Origin: F1-120-MAGs023 sp038228615 | Lineage (GTDB): Bacteria > Actinomycetota > Acidimicrobiia > IMCC26256 > PALSA-610 | NCBI GenBank assembly: GCA_038228615.1 | Contig: JBBRPC010000055.1 | Span: 1-18,083 of the forward strand | Length of the DNA stretch: 18,083 bases | Direction: 5' to 3' | Shown: positions 7,227 to 14,841 of the stretch, in pieces | Layout of the letters: each line of letters opens with the position of its first letter | How positions within the stretch are numbered: position 1 is the first letter of the stretch | The notes under the pieces: model-generated | Told to the model about the DNA's origin: nothing | The model's input: the letters and a program-made list of their open reading frames with translations, nothing else | Database searches by the model: none | Made by a program: the position numbers and the translations under genes

Positions 7227-7256
7227 GGCCGACAACTCGGGCCATCGTTGTCGGTC
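7227..7256 (-). terminator. Hairpin directly after the mannosyltransferase stop, possible terminator without a U-tract
   Basis: CCGACAAC (7229-7236) pairs perfectly with GTTGTCGG (7247-7254) and can be extended by one wobble and one Watson-Crick pair, around a 10-base loop. It begins within a few bases of the stop of the minus-strand mannosyltransferase gene. No T-run follows on the minus strand, so it would be a U-less terminator of the kind proposed in actinobacteria, or an RNA-processing site. Confidence 0.4.
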
Positions 7257-7258
7257 CG

Positions 7259-8458
7259 TTAGGTGAGAGGTCGGGAGTCGCTCCAAATCGCCCATCCATA
7301 TACCGGCACGACAAGCAGCGGAACCACGATCAGGAGCAACCACGTTCGCACGTCGAGTCGTTCGTGTGCGAAGTAGTGCAGATGCGCGACTGAGAGCAAC
7401 ACCGTGCCATGTGCCGCCATCGTCGATCGGATCTTGCCAGCCGACATCGCGACAAGCGGGAGCGCCCATATCAAATACCACGGCATGACCCACGCAGCAA
7501 ACACCGAGAACGTTGCTACCCCGATCGCAATCGCGACGTCTTCATTCCGGTCCCCGCGTCGCCGGAGCAGTAGAACGCCGGCGATCAGGGCCGCCATCGT
7601 CGCGAACAATGCTGGCATTTTCACGAACACCTCGACGTGATGCACACTCCAGCTCGGGCCGTGAATCGGAAATGTGTTGTGGCGCGTCGCGAACAGCAGG
7701 AACGGATACCAGATCGAGGAGTTGAGATTGAGATCAGCTGCCGCGCGGATGGCCGCGGCGCATCCGGGTACTGCAACCGTTCCAGCGACAGCTGCCCCAA
7801 CCGCCACTGCCACCAGCGTGAGGGCGTCACGAACCTGGCGACGTGTCAACAGCCACAGCGCGGCCGCAGCTACAGCAAGCAACGCCGTCGCTTTCACAAG
7901 GGCTGCGCCAGCGAGCGCAAGACCAGCCCATACCAGCCGATCACGCCGCAGCAGCATGACAAAGCCGAATACCCCAAGCGCAACGAAGATGTCGTTGTGC
8001 GCGCCATTGACGACACTGATCATCATCAACGGGTGAAGTCCAACAAACGCGAGCGCCGACGGCGACCGCCAACGCCTCCAGACCAACACAAGCAACGCGC
8101 CGAGACCGAACGCGGTCAACAACTGGAAGAACAAGCGCAACGGCAGCCGTTCGCCCGGGAGCAACGAAGTACCCACGATCGAAATCGCAGTGAAGAGCGG
8201 CCCGTACCGAGACGGCGTGTGCGTCCATCTCGGTCCGACGGATGCAAACAACGGATCCTTGCGAAACTGATCTGGTAGTGCCGTATAGGGATTGGCATGA
8301 TGTTCGGACGCGATTCGGCCGTACATGGCATATGAATACACATCATTGGAACCGCGAGCGGGAAAGGCAACCATTGCCACGCTCATCGCGGCGAGCACCA
8401 CAGCCAACATGCGCACGGGAATCGCGTTCGGCAACCTTCGCAACGAGCGAACGAGCAT
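7259..8458 (-). CDS. GT-C membrane glycosyltransferase, MptA/MptB-like polyprenol-phosphate mannosyltransferase family
   Basis: From the first ATG the product has 399 residues with about ten hydrophobic segments. A large first loop carries GSNDVYSYAMYGRIASEHHANPY, with the candidate catalytic Asp39. That Asp-containing loop followed by NPY is characteristic of GT-C enzymes that use polyprenol-linked sugars, including mycobacterial MptA/MptB, which extend lipomannan and lipoarabinomannan. It should act at the cell membrane on cell-envelope glycan. The start is doubtful. The frame is open upstream through the ribB stop and encodes plausible membrane helices (HVGVALAVTCIPQLLYVAF and ELAIALIVTATVGWAML), yet contains no ATG, GTG or TTG. 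A rare start codon or a frameshift is therefore likely, and the protein is probably longer than given. It lies downstream of ribB on the same strand. Confidence 0.75.
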   Translation of the reverse strand: MLVRSLRRLPNAIPVRMLAVVLAAMSVAMVAFPARGSNDVYSYAMYGRIASEHHANPYTALPDQFRKDPLFASVGPRWTHTPSRYGPLFTAISIVGTSLLPGERLPLRLFFQLLTAFGLGALLVLVWRRWRSPSALAFVGLHPLMMISVVNGAHNDIFVALGVFGFVMLLRRDRLVWAGLALAGAALVKATALLAVAAAALWLLTRRQVRDALTLVAVAVGAAVAGTVAVPGCAAAIRAAADLNLNSSIWYPFLLFATRHNTFPIHGPSWSVHHVEVFVKMPALFATMAALIAGVLLLRRRGDRNEDVAIAIGVATFSVFAAWVMPWYLIWALPLVAMSAGKIRSTMAAHGTVLLSVAHLHYFAHERLDVRTWLLLIVVPLLVVPVYGWAIWSDSRPLT

Positions 8459-8661
8459 CGCCCATCCGACCGTCGCGGTGACGATCAGCGCAATCGCGAG
8501 TTCGCCCTTTTCCCGATATCCGAGAAAGGCGACATACAGGAGCTGAGGAATGCACGTGACTGCAAGTGCAACGCCGACATGAACATTTGCGAATGCCTCG
8601 GCCTTGGGATGTTCCCCTTTGCCATCACCCGCGGCGACCGAGGTGTCTGTTCGCGTGTCGA

Positions 8662-9300
8662 TTACAGCAACAGTAGTGGCGAACGGGTGTCGGCTTCCGT
8701 CTCCGCACGATGTGCTGCGACTTGATCCACGGAGATCATTGCGATCCGGTGTTCCTGTGCGAACATTTCCAAATAGGGCAACCGACCAGGTGAACCGTCG
8801 TCGTGGAGCACTTCGCAGATCACTCCAACTGGCGCGAGGCCCGCGAGTCGCGCCAGGTCGACTGCAGCTTCGGTATGGCCACGCCGTTCGGCAACGCCGC
8901 CTGCGCGGGCTCGGAGCGGAAATACATGTCCTGGTCGAACGAAGTCGGACGCCACGCTGCGTTCGTCGAGCACGGCGCGGATTGTGAGCGCGCGATCAGC
9001 AGCACCGATCCCGGAACCGGCTTGCACGTGGTCAATTGTGACCGAAAACGCGGTATCGCATGTGGCGGTGCCTGGCGGAAGCATCGGGTGAATATTTAAC
9101 GCGTCGAGCCGCTCTGGCGCGCACGGCATACACACAAGGCCTCGTGCCCAACGCAACATGAAGTTGATCGAGTCTGGCGTCACCCACTCCGCAGCCATCG
9201 TCAGATCACCTTCGTTCTCACGATCTTCATCGTCGACGACGAGCACCATCTCGCCGCGTCGAATCCGACGAATTGCCTCGTCAATGGAAGTGAGTGTCAT
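8662..9300 (-). CDS. ribB: 3,4-dihydroxy-2-butanone-4-phosphate synthase (riboflavin biosynthesis)
   Basis: This enzyme of 212 residues converts ribulose 5-phosphate to the four-carbon precursor of riboflavin plus formate, in the cytosol. Diagnostic motifs are DDEDRENEGDL at 23-33 (metal and substrate acids), TAFSVTID and GAADRALTIRA in the middle, and RPGHVFPLRARAGGVAERRGHTEAAVDLARLAGL near 122-155. It is a stand-alone RibB: the GTP cyclohydrolase II domain often fused to it in actinobacteria is absent. A loop usually rich in Thr/Ser reads QAGSGIGAADR, a mild departure from the E. coli form. AGGAGA at 9307-9312 precedes the ATG by six bases. The gene lies 61 bases behind the histidine kinase with no room for an FMN riboswitch, so expression probably follows the upstream regulator pair. 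Confidence 0.93.
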   Translation of the reverse strand: MTLTSIDEAIRRIRRGEMVLVVDDEDRENEGDLTMAAEWVTPDSINFMLRWARGLVCMPCAPERLDALNIHPMLPPGTATCDTAFSVTIDHVQAGSGIGAADRALTIRAVLDERSVASDFVRPGHVFPLRARAGGVAERRGHTEAAVDLARLAGLAPVGVICEVLHDDGSPGRLPYLEMFAQEHRIAMISVDQVAAHRAETEADTRSPLLLL

Positions 9301-9361
9301 CGAATGTCTCCTATCACCGGTACAGAATGTGAGGACGCGATCGCCGCGTCGGCGTTGGTGT

Positions 9362-10375
9362 TCATGCCGCGTGCGCCGGGAGCGTCACGATCATGCGACA
9401 GCCGTGTGGATCACGTGGTTCTGGGCGGATCTCGCCACCGTGAAGATCGACAATCCATCGAGCGATCGCCAGGCCAAGCCCGGCGCCACCGTCGCGCGTC
9501 GATCGTGCGGAATCCGATCGATAAAAACGCTCGAAGACCAACTCGGTTTCAGCCGCCGAGATCCCGGGACCATTGTCGGCGACCTCGATGCGGATATCGC
9601 CGCCTTCGCGACACGCATCGACTGCGATCGTGCCACCTGGTGGCGAGTATCGCACAGCGTTTTCCACAAGGTTGGCAACAACTTGATGCAATCGTTCTGG
9701 GTCACCATCGACGGTCAGATCACGCGGTTCCACGGCGATGCTGATATTCGCGTTCGGCAACGCGAGCCGTGACTCTCGGGCGGCGAGTTCGAGCATCGGC
9801 CATATTTCGAACTCGCGGCGATCGAGCGGGACCGTGCCAGCTTCCAAGCGTGACAAATCGAGGAGCTGCTCGACCAGCCGGCCGAGCCGTTCGGTCTGCA
9901 ACAACATCGTACTGATCGTTTCGGCGTCGGCGACTTCGATTCCGTCGGCGATATTTTCAAGTTTCACCTGCAGCGATGTCAACGGCGTGCGGAGTTCGTG
10001 ACTCACATTCGCCACCAAATCGCGGCGGACGCGATCGGTCTGCGCAAGTTCGTGCGCCATCAGGTTGAAGCTGTGCGCAAGCCGACCGATTTCATCGCGT
10101 GAATTCTCGACGACCCGAGTATCGAACTCGCCGCGTGCGATCGCCTCAGACGCGCTGGCCATTTCGCGCAAGGGTTCGAGCGTGCCGCGCGACAGGATCC
10201 ACACCACCGCAAGTGCCACCCCACCCGCGAGCACGCCAGCAAACGCAGGCCAGAGCACCCACCATTTCAACGTCGCATAAAAGGTAGCGACGGTCACACC
10301 CACCGCGGCAATGATGATGACGGCGAGGCGCAACTTCAACGTTGGCAATGCACCGAGCGGGTTCGAACGATTCAT
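9362..10375 (-). CDS. Sensor histidine kinase with minimal extracytoplasmic sensor
   Basis: This protein of 337 residues has two membrane segments (about 15-35 and 42-62) joined by a loop of only a few residues. A HAMP linker follows, then HisKA with the phospho-acceptor His126 (NVSHELRTPL), and a HATPase domain with N box N235/N239, G1 DNGPGI at 267-272 and G2 GGAGLGLAIA at 296-305. All catalytic motifs are intact. With almost no outer loop the signal is probably sensed within the membrane, by the HAMP region or by a partner protein. The ATG at 10375 overlaps the response regulator stop as ATGA, which indicates translational coupling; the open frame upstream is opposite-frame regulator sequence. 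ribB and the mannosyltransferase follow on the same strand, suggesting an operon. Confidence 0.92.
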   Translation of the reverse strand: MNRSNPLGALPTLKLRLAVIIIAAVGVTVATFYATLKWWVLWPAFAGVLAGGVALAVVWILSRGTLEPLREMASASEAIARGEFDTRVVENSRDEIGRLAHSFNLMAHELAQTDRVRRDLVANVSHELRTPLTSLQVKLENIADGIEVADAETISTMLLQTERLGRLVEQLLDLSRLEAGTVPLDRREFEIWPMLELAARESRLALPNANISIAVEPRDLTVDGDPERLHQVVANLVENAVRYSPPGGTIAVDACREGGDIRIEVADNGPGISAAETELVFERFYRSDSARSTRDGGAGLGLAIARWIVDLHGGEIRPEPRDPHGCRMIVTLPAHAA

Positions 10376-11079
10376 GAAGCGACGGCTATCTCGTCGATCG
10401 CGTACCCGACTCCATGGACAGTACGTACGACGTCGGCGCCGAGCTTGCGACGAACCGAACGCACATGCGAGTCGACCGTTCGCCCACCGGCCGGAAAATC
10501 GTATCCCCAGACATCTTCGAGGAGTTCCTCGCGGGTCGATACGCGGCCTGGTCGCCGACCGAGATGACATACGAGTTCAAATTCGGTCGGCGTGAGGTGC
10601 ACGTCGGCTCCCGCGACCGTCACCTTTCGGGTCGCCGGATCAAGTTCGATTGTGCCGATGCGAAGCAAACCGCTCAGGTCTTTCGACGGCGTGCTCACCC
10701 GTTCGGCACGACGCATCAACGCGCCCACGCGAGCGACGAGTTCGCGAGCGCTGAACGGTTTGGTCATGTAATCGTCGGCGCCGACGCTCAGGCCAATCAC
10801 AAGATCCGCTTCCGAATCTCGGGCTGTGAGCATGAGCACCGGCACCCAGCGGTCGCGCTGGATGCGGCGACACACCTCCAAACCATCGAAGCCCGGAAGC
10901 ATGAGATCGAGCACAACCACATCCGGACGGATTCGGTCGACCATTTCGACACCTGACGGGCCATCGTAGGCAATTTCGACCACGTAGCCCTCGCTGCGAA
11001 GTCGCGCAGCTATCGGCTGTGCAATCGACTCTTCATCTTCGATCACCGCAACGGTGCGCGTCGCCCCGGCCACAACCAC
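10372..11079 (-). CDS. OmpR/PhoB-family response regulator
   Basis: A two-domain regulator of 235 residues. The receiver domain has the acidic pair E14/D15, phospho-acceptor D58 (VVVLDLMLPG), T85 and K107 (DDYMTKPF), so phosphorylation should be normal. The C-terminal winged-helix domain carries LTPTEFELV, REELLEDVWGYD and TVDSHVRSVRRKLG...GVGYAI. It binds DNA, presumably on phosphorylation by the kinase encoded next, with which it shares an ATGA overlap. The start is a GTG at 11079, with a second in-frame GTG at 11073; an in-frame TGA just upstream limits the choice, and no clear ribosome binding site separates them. An 87-base gap lies upstream, before the Ser/Thr-rich gene on the same strand, and probably contains its promoter. 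Confidence 0.93.
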   Translation of the reverse strand: MVVAGATRTVAVIEDEESIAQPIAARLRSEGYVVEIAYDGPSGVEMVDRIRPDVVVLDLMLPGFDGLEVCRRIQRDRWVPVLMLTARDSEADLVIGLSVGADDYMTKPFSARELVARVGALMRRAERVSTPSKDLSGLLRIGTIELDPATRKVTVAGADVHLTPTEFELVCHLGRRPGRVSTREELLEDVWGYDFPAGGRTVDSHVRSVRRKLGADVVRTVHGVGYAIDEIAVAS

Positions 11080-11166
11080 AAGGTTACGGAGTGCATTTCA
11101 AGGAGTTGACGCCACAGTGTGGAGAAAACGTGCAGATAGGTCATTTGCGGCCACCAGGGTGCGCGA

Positions 11167-11580
11167 TTAGCTGTCGTGCGCCGGGTGGTGGTCGCTGTGC
11201 TCGGAACGATCCGTCGATTCGGATGTGTGGGAAGTCGAAGCGGCCGTCAATGGGCGACTCGTATTTTGGGTCGTCGACACAGTCGGCGGCACCGTGACGC
11301 TGGTGGCAGTCGTCGGAGAACCTGCCGTCGAGTCGGAGGGTTCGTTCACCGAGGTAACGGTGCGACCCGTGGTGGGTGTTGCCGCGACACGGTGCTTCGG
11401 AACCGAACCCCGAACGGTCGCGCTGGATATCGATTGCGAATTGATCGGCTGCACAAACCGCACCACCGGATCATGACTCGCTCGACTCAAGATGCCGAAA
11501 TTCGCCGAGATAGCAGCGACGCCGCAAACAAAGGGAATTGCGATGACGCCGAGCGCTATCGAACGTCGCGGACCTCGCAT
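11167..11580 (-). CDS. Small Ser/Thr-rich membrane-anchored or secreted protein, function unknown
   Basis: The product has 137 residues. A basic N-terminus (MRGPRRS) leads into a hydrophobic segment at about 8-26 that reads as a signal anchor or signal peptide without a lipobox. The rest (about 40-125) is low-complexity and dominated by Ser, Thr, Val and Pro, and the tail is rich in His, Asp and Ser (SEHSDHHPAHDS). I recognise no domain. The body resembles a disordered, possibly glycosylated outer stalk, and the His/Asp tail could bind metal (inference). It lies between two two-component systems, in the same direction as the first and divergent from the second, so it may be a target or an accessory sensor of one of them. 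The ribosome binding site is weak (AGG about eight bases ahead of the ATG at 11580). Confidence 0.6.
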   Translation of the reverse strand: MRGPRRSIALGVIAIPFVCGVAAISANFGILSRASHDPVVRFVQPINSQSISSATVRGSVPKHRVAATPTTGRTVTSVNEPSDSTAGSPTTATSVTVPPTVSTTQNTSRPLTAASTSHTSESTDRSEHSDHHPAHDS

Positions 11581-11644
11581 TCTGGAAGCCTAAAGAATGG
11601 GGTACACCACTTTCGCCCATGAGTCGGTAAAGATTCAGCGTAGG

Positions 11645-11664
11645 AGAGCCCACCAGAAGGCTCT
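11645..11664. promoter_or_regulatory. Inverted repeat AGAGCC-N8-GGCTCT ahead of the second response regulator
   Basis: A perfect 6-bp inverted repeat around eight bases lies 20 bases upstream of the regulator start, in the 104-base gap shared with the divergent Ser/Thr-rich gene. It could be an operator (autoregulation is common for such regulators) or a leader hairpin that masks the ribosome binding site. No strong promoter hexamers are visible beside it. Confidence 0.35.
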
Positions 11665-11684
11665 GACGCGCGACGGTAGACAAC

Positions 11685-12344
11685 ATGAACATCCTCCTGG
11701 TCGAAGACGACAATTCCATCGCCGAGCCGCTCACACTTGGTCTCGAGCGCGACGGATTCACCGTCACGCGCGCACGCACTGGCGGTGAGGCACTCGCAAT
11801 CGAAGAACCAGAATTTGTGTTGCTCGATCTCGGCCTTCCCGACTGCGACGGCGCCGACGTGTGCCGTGCGTTGCGCGGTCGTGGAGATACGCCGATCATC
11901 GTGATCACAGCCCGAGCGGACGAAATCGACCGAGTGGTGTTGCTCGAACTCGGAGCCGACGACTACATGGTGAAACCGTTTGGATTTCGGGAACTGCGCG
12001 CGCGCATCAGGGCCGTGCAGCGCCGTTCGCAGCCTCGTGTCGAATCATCGCCCGCCGTCGGGACAGAACGGCTCGAAATTGATCGTCGGACGCGCCGCGT
12101 GTTGCTCGATGGCGAAGAAATGCAGCTCACGCCAAAGGAGTTCGATCTTTTGGCCTTCCTCGCCACCGACCCCGGCGCGGTACATACCCGCAACGACATC
12201 CTCGAAGGCGTATGGGACACGCATTGGTACGGCCCCACCAAAACGCTGGATGTGCACGTCGCGGCGCTGCGAAAAAAGCTCGGCGATCCTCGCTGGATCG
12301 AGACAGTCCGAGGCGTAGGCTTCCGCTTGCTCCAACCCGATTGA
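11685..12344 (+). CDS. OmpR/PhoB-family response regulator (second system)
   Basis: A regulator of 219 residues with receiver residues D8/D9, phospho-acceptor D48 (FVLLDLGLPD), T75 and K97 (DDYMVKPF) all present. Its winged-helix domain includes LTPKEFDLLAFL, RNDILEGVWDTHW and TLDVHVAALRKKLG...GVGFRL. It is clearly distinct from the regulator at 10372-11079, so the two are separate paralogues rather than a recent duplication. Translation starts at the ATG at 11685 with only a weak GGTAG ahead of it. The kinase gene follows 29 bases downstream. It shares a 104-base control region with the divergent Ser/Thr-rich gene, the simplest candidate for a directly regulated neighbour. Confidence 0.93.
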   Translation: MNILLVEDDNSIAEPLTLGLERDGFTVTRARTGGEALAIEEPEFVLLDLGLPDCDGADVCRALRGRGDTPIIVITARADEIDRVVLLELGADDYMVKPFGFRELRARIRAVQRRSQPRVESSPAVGTERLEIDRRTRRVLLDGEEMQLTPKEFDLLAFLATDPGAVHTRNDILEGVWDTHWYGPTKTLDVHVAALRKKLGDPRWIETVRGVGFRLLQPD

Positions 12345-12373
12345 AGTGCTTTGAAGTCTGACAATTTCGCGCC

Positions 12374-13804
12374 ATGACCCGACGACTCCTCGTGAGCTAC
12401 CTCACGATCACCGCATTTGTGCTGCTCATTCTCGAAGTACCGCTCGGAGTGACGTTCCAAAACAGCGAACGATCGCAATTGGTAGCAGGACTCGAAAACG
12501 ACGCCCGCAACTTCGCCGCGTTCTCCCAAGATGTGTTGTCGAAGACCGAGACGACGGCGTCGAAGCCGAAACTGCAAGAGCTGATGAACGGGTATGCCGC
12601 TCGATACTCGGCACGAGTTCTCGTCGTAGACCGCAATGGCAACATGGTTGCAGATACCAGTACCACCGATTCCGATACCAACTATCTCACGATCGACCGA
12701 CCAGAGTTCAACAAAGTACTCAACACGACACGGCCATTGACGGTGGCAATCGAACGGCACTCGTCGCAACTTGGCCAGACACTGATCTTCGTTGCAGTCC
12801 CGGTGATCTCAGGGGACCGACTCCTTGGCGCCGTGCGGATTTCCTATCCCGCCAACAACCTTCGAGAACGGATCCGCAACAACTGGTTCGCGCTTGGATT
12901 ACTCAGCGTGGTCGTGCTCGGTGCAGTTGCCGTCGTCGGTTCTCTGCTTGCGAGGTCTGTCACGCAGCCGTTGCGAAGTGTCGAACAGGCCGCTGCGACG
13001 CTGGCCGCGGGCAATCTGGCGGCGAGGGCACCGGCCGAAACCGGACCACCAGAAACGCGCCGCCTCGCCAAGGAGTTCAACGATATGGCCACCAGATTGG
13101 GCGCGCTGATCGGCGCCCAACGTGCCTTCGTGGCCGACGCATCACACGAACTACGGACACCGCTCACTGCGCTGCGCCTCCGTATCGAAAATCTCGAGTT
13201 CGCTGCAGCCGAGGCTCTCCCCCACGAGGTCGACGTGTTGTCGAGTGAGGTGAGCCGACTGGCGCGCCTCGTCGAGGGACTGCTGTCGCTTGCGCGCGCC
13301 GATGGTCAACGGCCAGAACGCGAGACCGTGCAACTTCAATCCGAAATTGCTGCGCGTATTGAGGCATGGGAGCCGTTCGCGGCGGAGCACGGCATCACTA
13401 TTTCATCGCCGGAGCCGTGCCAGTTGAGCGTGCTCGTAGTGAAAGGTGCGCTTTCGCAGATGCTCGACAACTATCTTGCGAATGCGCTTGATGTCGCTCC
13501 GGACGATTCGACGATACGGGTGCGGATCACGTCGAACACCACTTCGGCATCAGTCCACGTGATCGACAACGGACCCGGTATGGCCGATCATGAACGCACC
13601 AGGGCATTCGATCGCTTTTGGCGCGCCCCAGGATCGGCCCAAGGCAGCGGTTCCGGGTTGGGTCTTGCAATTGTGCGCCAACTTGCTGAAGCGAGCGGCG
13701 GATCCGCAAACCTCAACCGGGCTCCCGAGGGCGGGATCGATGCCTCGATCACGCTTCCACTCGCTGGTGTCCGCCAACCCAGGCTCCACGCCACAAGCCG
13801 CTAG
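12374..13804 (+). CDS. Sensor histidine kinase with extracytoplasmic sensor domain (second system)
   Basis: This kinase of 476 residues has a first membrane helix at about 6-26, an outer sensor domain of roughly 145 residues (27-170), a second helix at 171-193 and a HAMP linker to about 248. HisKA carries His258 (DASHELRTPLTALR). The HATPase domain has N366 (DNYLANALDV), G1 DNGPG at 398-402 and G2 GSGSGLGLAIV at 424-434. The sensor region contains VLVVDRNGNMVADTS, a stretch seen in dCache/PAS-like folds, so a small-molecule or envelope signal is plausible (inference). It differs from the first kinase mainly by this real sensor domain. The APH-fold kinase gene starts 37 bases after its stop, so read-through into the metabolic genes is likely. 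Confidence 0.92.
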   Translation: MTRRLLVSYLTITAFVLLILEVPLGVTFQNSERSQLVAGLENDARNFAAFSQDVLSKTETTASKPKLQELMNGYAARYSARVLVVDRNGNMVADTSTTDSDTNYLTIDRPEFNKVLNTTRPLTVAIERHSSQLGQTLIFVAVPVISGDRLLGAVRISYPANNLRERIRNNWFALGLLSVVVLGAVAVVGSLLARSVTQPLRSVEQAAATLAAGNLAARAPAETGPPETRRLAKEFNDMATRLGALIGAQRAFVADASHELRTPLTALRLRIENLEFAAAEALPHEVDVLSSEVSRLARLVEGLLSLARADGQRPERETVQLQSEIAARIEAWEPFAAEHGITISSPEPCQLSVLVVKGALSQMLDNYLANALDVAPDDSTIRVRITSNTTSASVHVIDNGPGMADHERTRAFDRFWRAPGSAQGSGSGLGLAIVRQLAEASGGSANLNRAPEGGIDASITLPLAGVRQPRLHATSR

Positions 13805-13841
13805 CGACCAGCGATCGCTACGGTCGATAGTGTCGCCTGCC

Positions 13842-14834
13842 ATGGCCACACCTGTCGCGGCATCGATGAGTCGAGCGTTGCGACACGCGTTTGGAAGCGA
13901 AGTGTCGGTCGATTCCTTTCGTCGTGTCAGCGGCGGTGCCTCACGGGAAACCTGGCTCTTCGATGCGCATGTCGGCGACGAGTCGTACCCGCTGGTGCTG
14001 CGCCGCGACCCTGGAGCTTCGGCAGGCCACACCGAACGATCGACTGAATTTCAACTCCTTGCGGCGGCGGCATCAGCTGGCGTTCCCGTCCCAACAGTGC
14101 GGGTCTTACTCGAGCCAGACGACGGCCTCGGTGTCGGTTTCATTATGGATCGGGTCGACGGCGAGACGATCCCTCGCAAGATTCTGCGTGACGATACGTT
14201 CGCGAACGCTCGGCCTCGACTCGCTGCGCAATGCGGTGCAATCCTCGGCGCGATCCATTCGGTCCCCCTCCACACGTTGCCGTCGCTGGCGACCCAAGGT
14301 GCCACCACACAACTTCATCAATACCGGGCAATCCTCGATACATTTGGTGAACCGCATGCAGCATTCGAATTGGGATTGCGCTGGATGGAGGAACGGGCCG
14401 CGGGCCTTCCGTCCGGCCCCAGTCATGTTGGCCTCGTGCACGGCGATTTCCGCAACGGCAACTTCATCGTCGGTCCGGACGGAATCCGTGCAGTACTCGA
14501 CTGGGAACTTGCACACCTTGGAGATCCCATCGAGGATCTCGGTTGGCTGTGCGTTCGCGCGTGGCGTTTCGGCAATACAGCCAACGCAGTCGGCGGCTTC
14601 GGCACTATCCCATCGTTACTCGACGCGTACGAAGCCGCAGGGGGACGCCGTCCGAGCGACGACGAACTGCGCTTCTGGATAGCGCTCGGGACTCTCAAAT
14701 GGGGAGTCATCTGCTTGGTGCAGGCGTTCACCCATCTCAACGGACTTGTCCGATCGGTTGAACTCGCCGCGATCGGTCGGCGAGTCGGCGAAAATGAATG
14801 GGATCTTCTGAACCTGATCAACGGGGAGTGGTGA
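13842..14834 (+). CDS. APH-fold phosphotransferase, LvaA/ACAD10-11-kinase-like
   Basis: This protein of 330 residues has the aminoglycoside-phosphotransferase fold: a glycine-containing RVSGGASRETWLF near 28-40, LVLRRDP with the ATP-lysine position replaced by Arg near 51-57, catalytic HGDFRNGN at 200-207 and metal-binding DWE at 220-222. It groups by motif with the phosphotransferase family found beside acyl-CoA dehydrogenases, not with antibiotic-resistance enzymes. In Pseudomonas putida the relative LvaA, together with the small LvaB, phosphorylates 4-hydroxyvaleryl-CoA. In animals the corresponding kinase domain is part of ACAD10/11. The next gene is a DUF6285 protein seven bases on, which strengthens the LvaAB reading. 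Start choice is uncertain: ATG at 13842, GTG at 13830 or ATG at 13866, none with a clear ribosome binding site. The substrate is inferred. Confidence 0.8.
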   Translation: MATPVAASMSRALRHAFGSEVSVDSFRRVSGGASRETWLFDAHVGDESYPLVLRRDPGASAGHTERSTEFQLLAAAASAGVPVPTVRVLLEPDDGLGVGFIMDRVDGETIPRKILRDDTFANARPRLAAQCGAILGAIHSVPLHTLPSLATQGATTQLHQYRAILDTFGEPHAAFELGLRWMEERAAGLPSGPSHVGLVHGDFRNGNFIVGPDGIRAVLDWELAHLGDPIEDLGWLCVRAWRFGNTANAVGGFGTIPSLLDAYEAAGGRRPSDDELRFWIALGTLKWGVICLVQAFTHLNGLVRSVELAAIGRRVGENEWDLLNLINGEW

Positions 14835-14841
14835 AATTCAA

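Noticed and set aside
7029..7493. Extension of the small CxxC protein into a 225-residue reading frame
   Set aside because: The upstream part runs through the repeat-bearing spacer and antisense to the mannosyltransferase. The ATG at 7028 has a clear GAGGAG site.
9301..9361. FMN riboswitch ahead of ribB
   Set aside because: Only 61 bases separate ribB from the kinase gene, and none of the conserved FMN-element blocks are visible.
11963..12769. Minus-strand frame of about 268 codons across the second regulator and kinase
   Set aside because: It is antisense to two well-supported genes with full motif sets, and its translation has no recognisable domain.
13842..14834. Antibiotic-resistance aminoglycoside phosphotransferase
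   Set aside because: The fold is shared, but the motifs and the DUF6285 neighbour point to the acyl-CoA-linked kinase group, not resistance enzymes.
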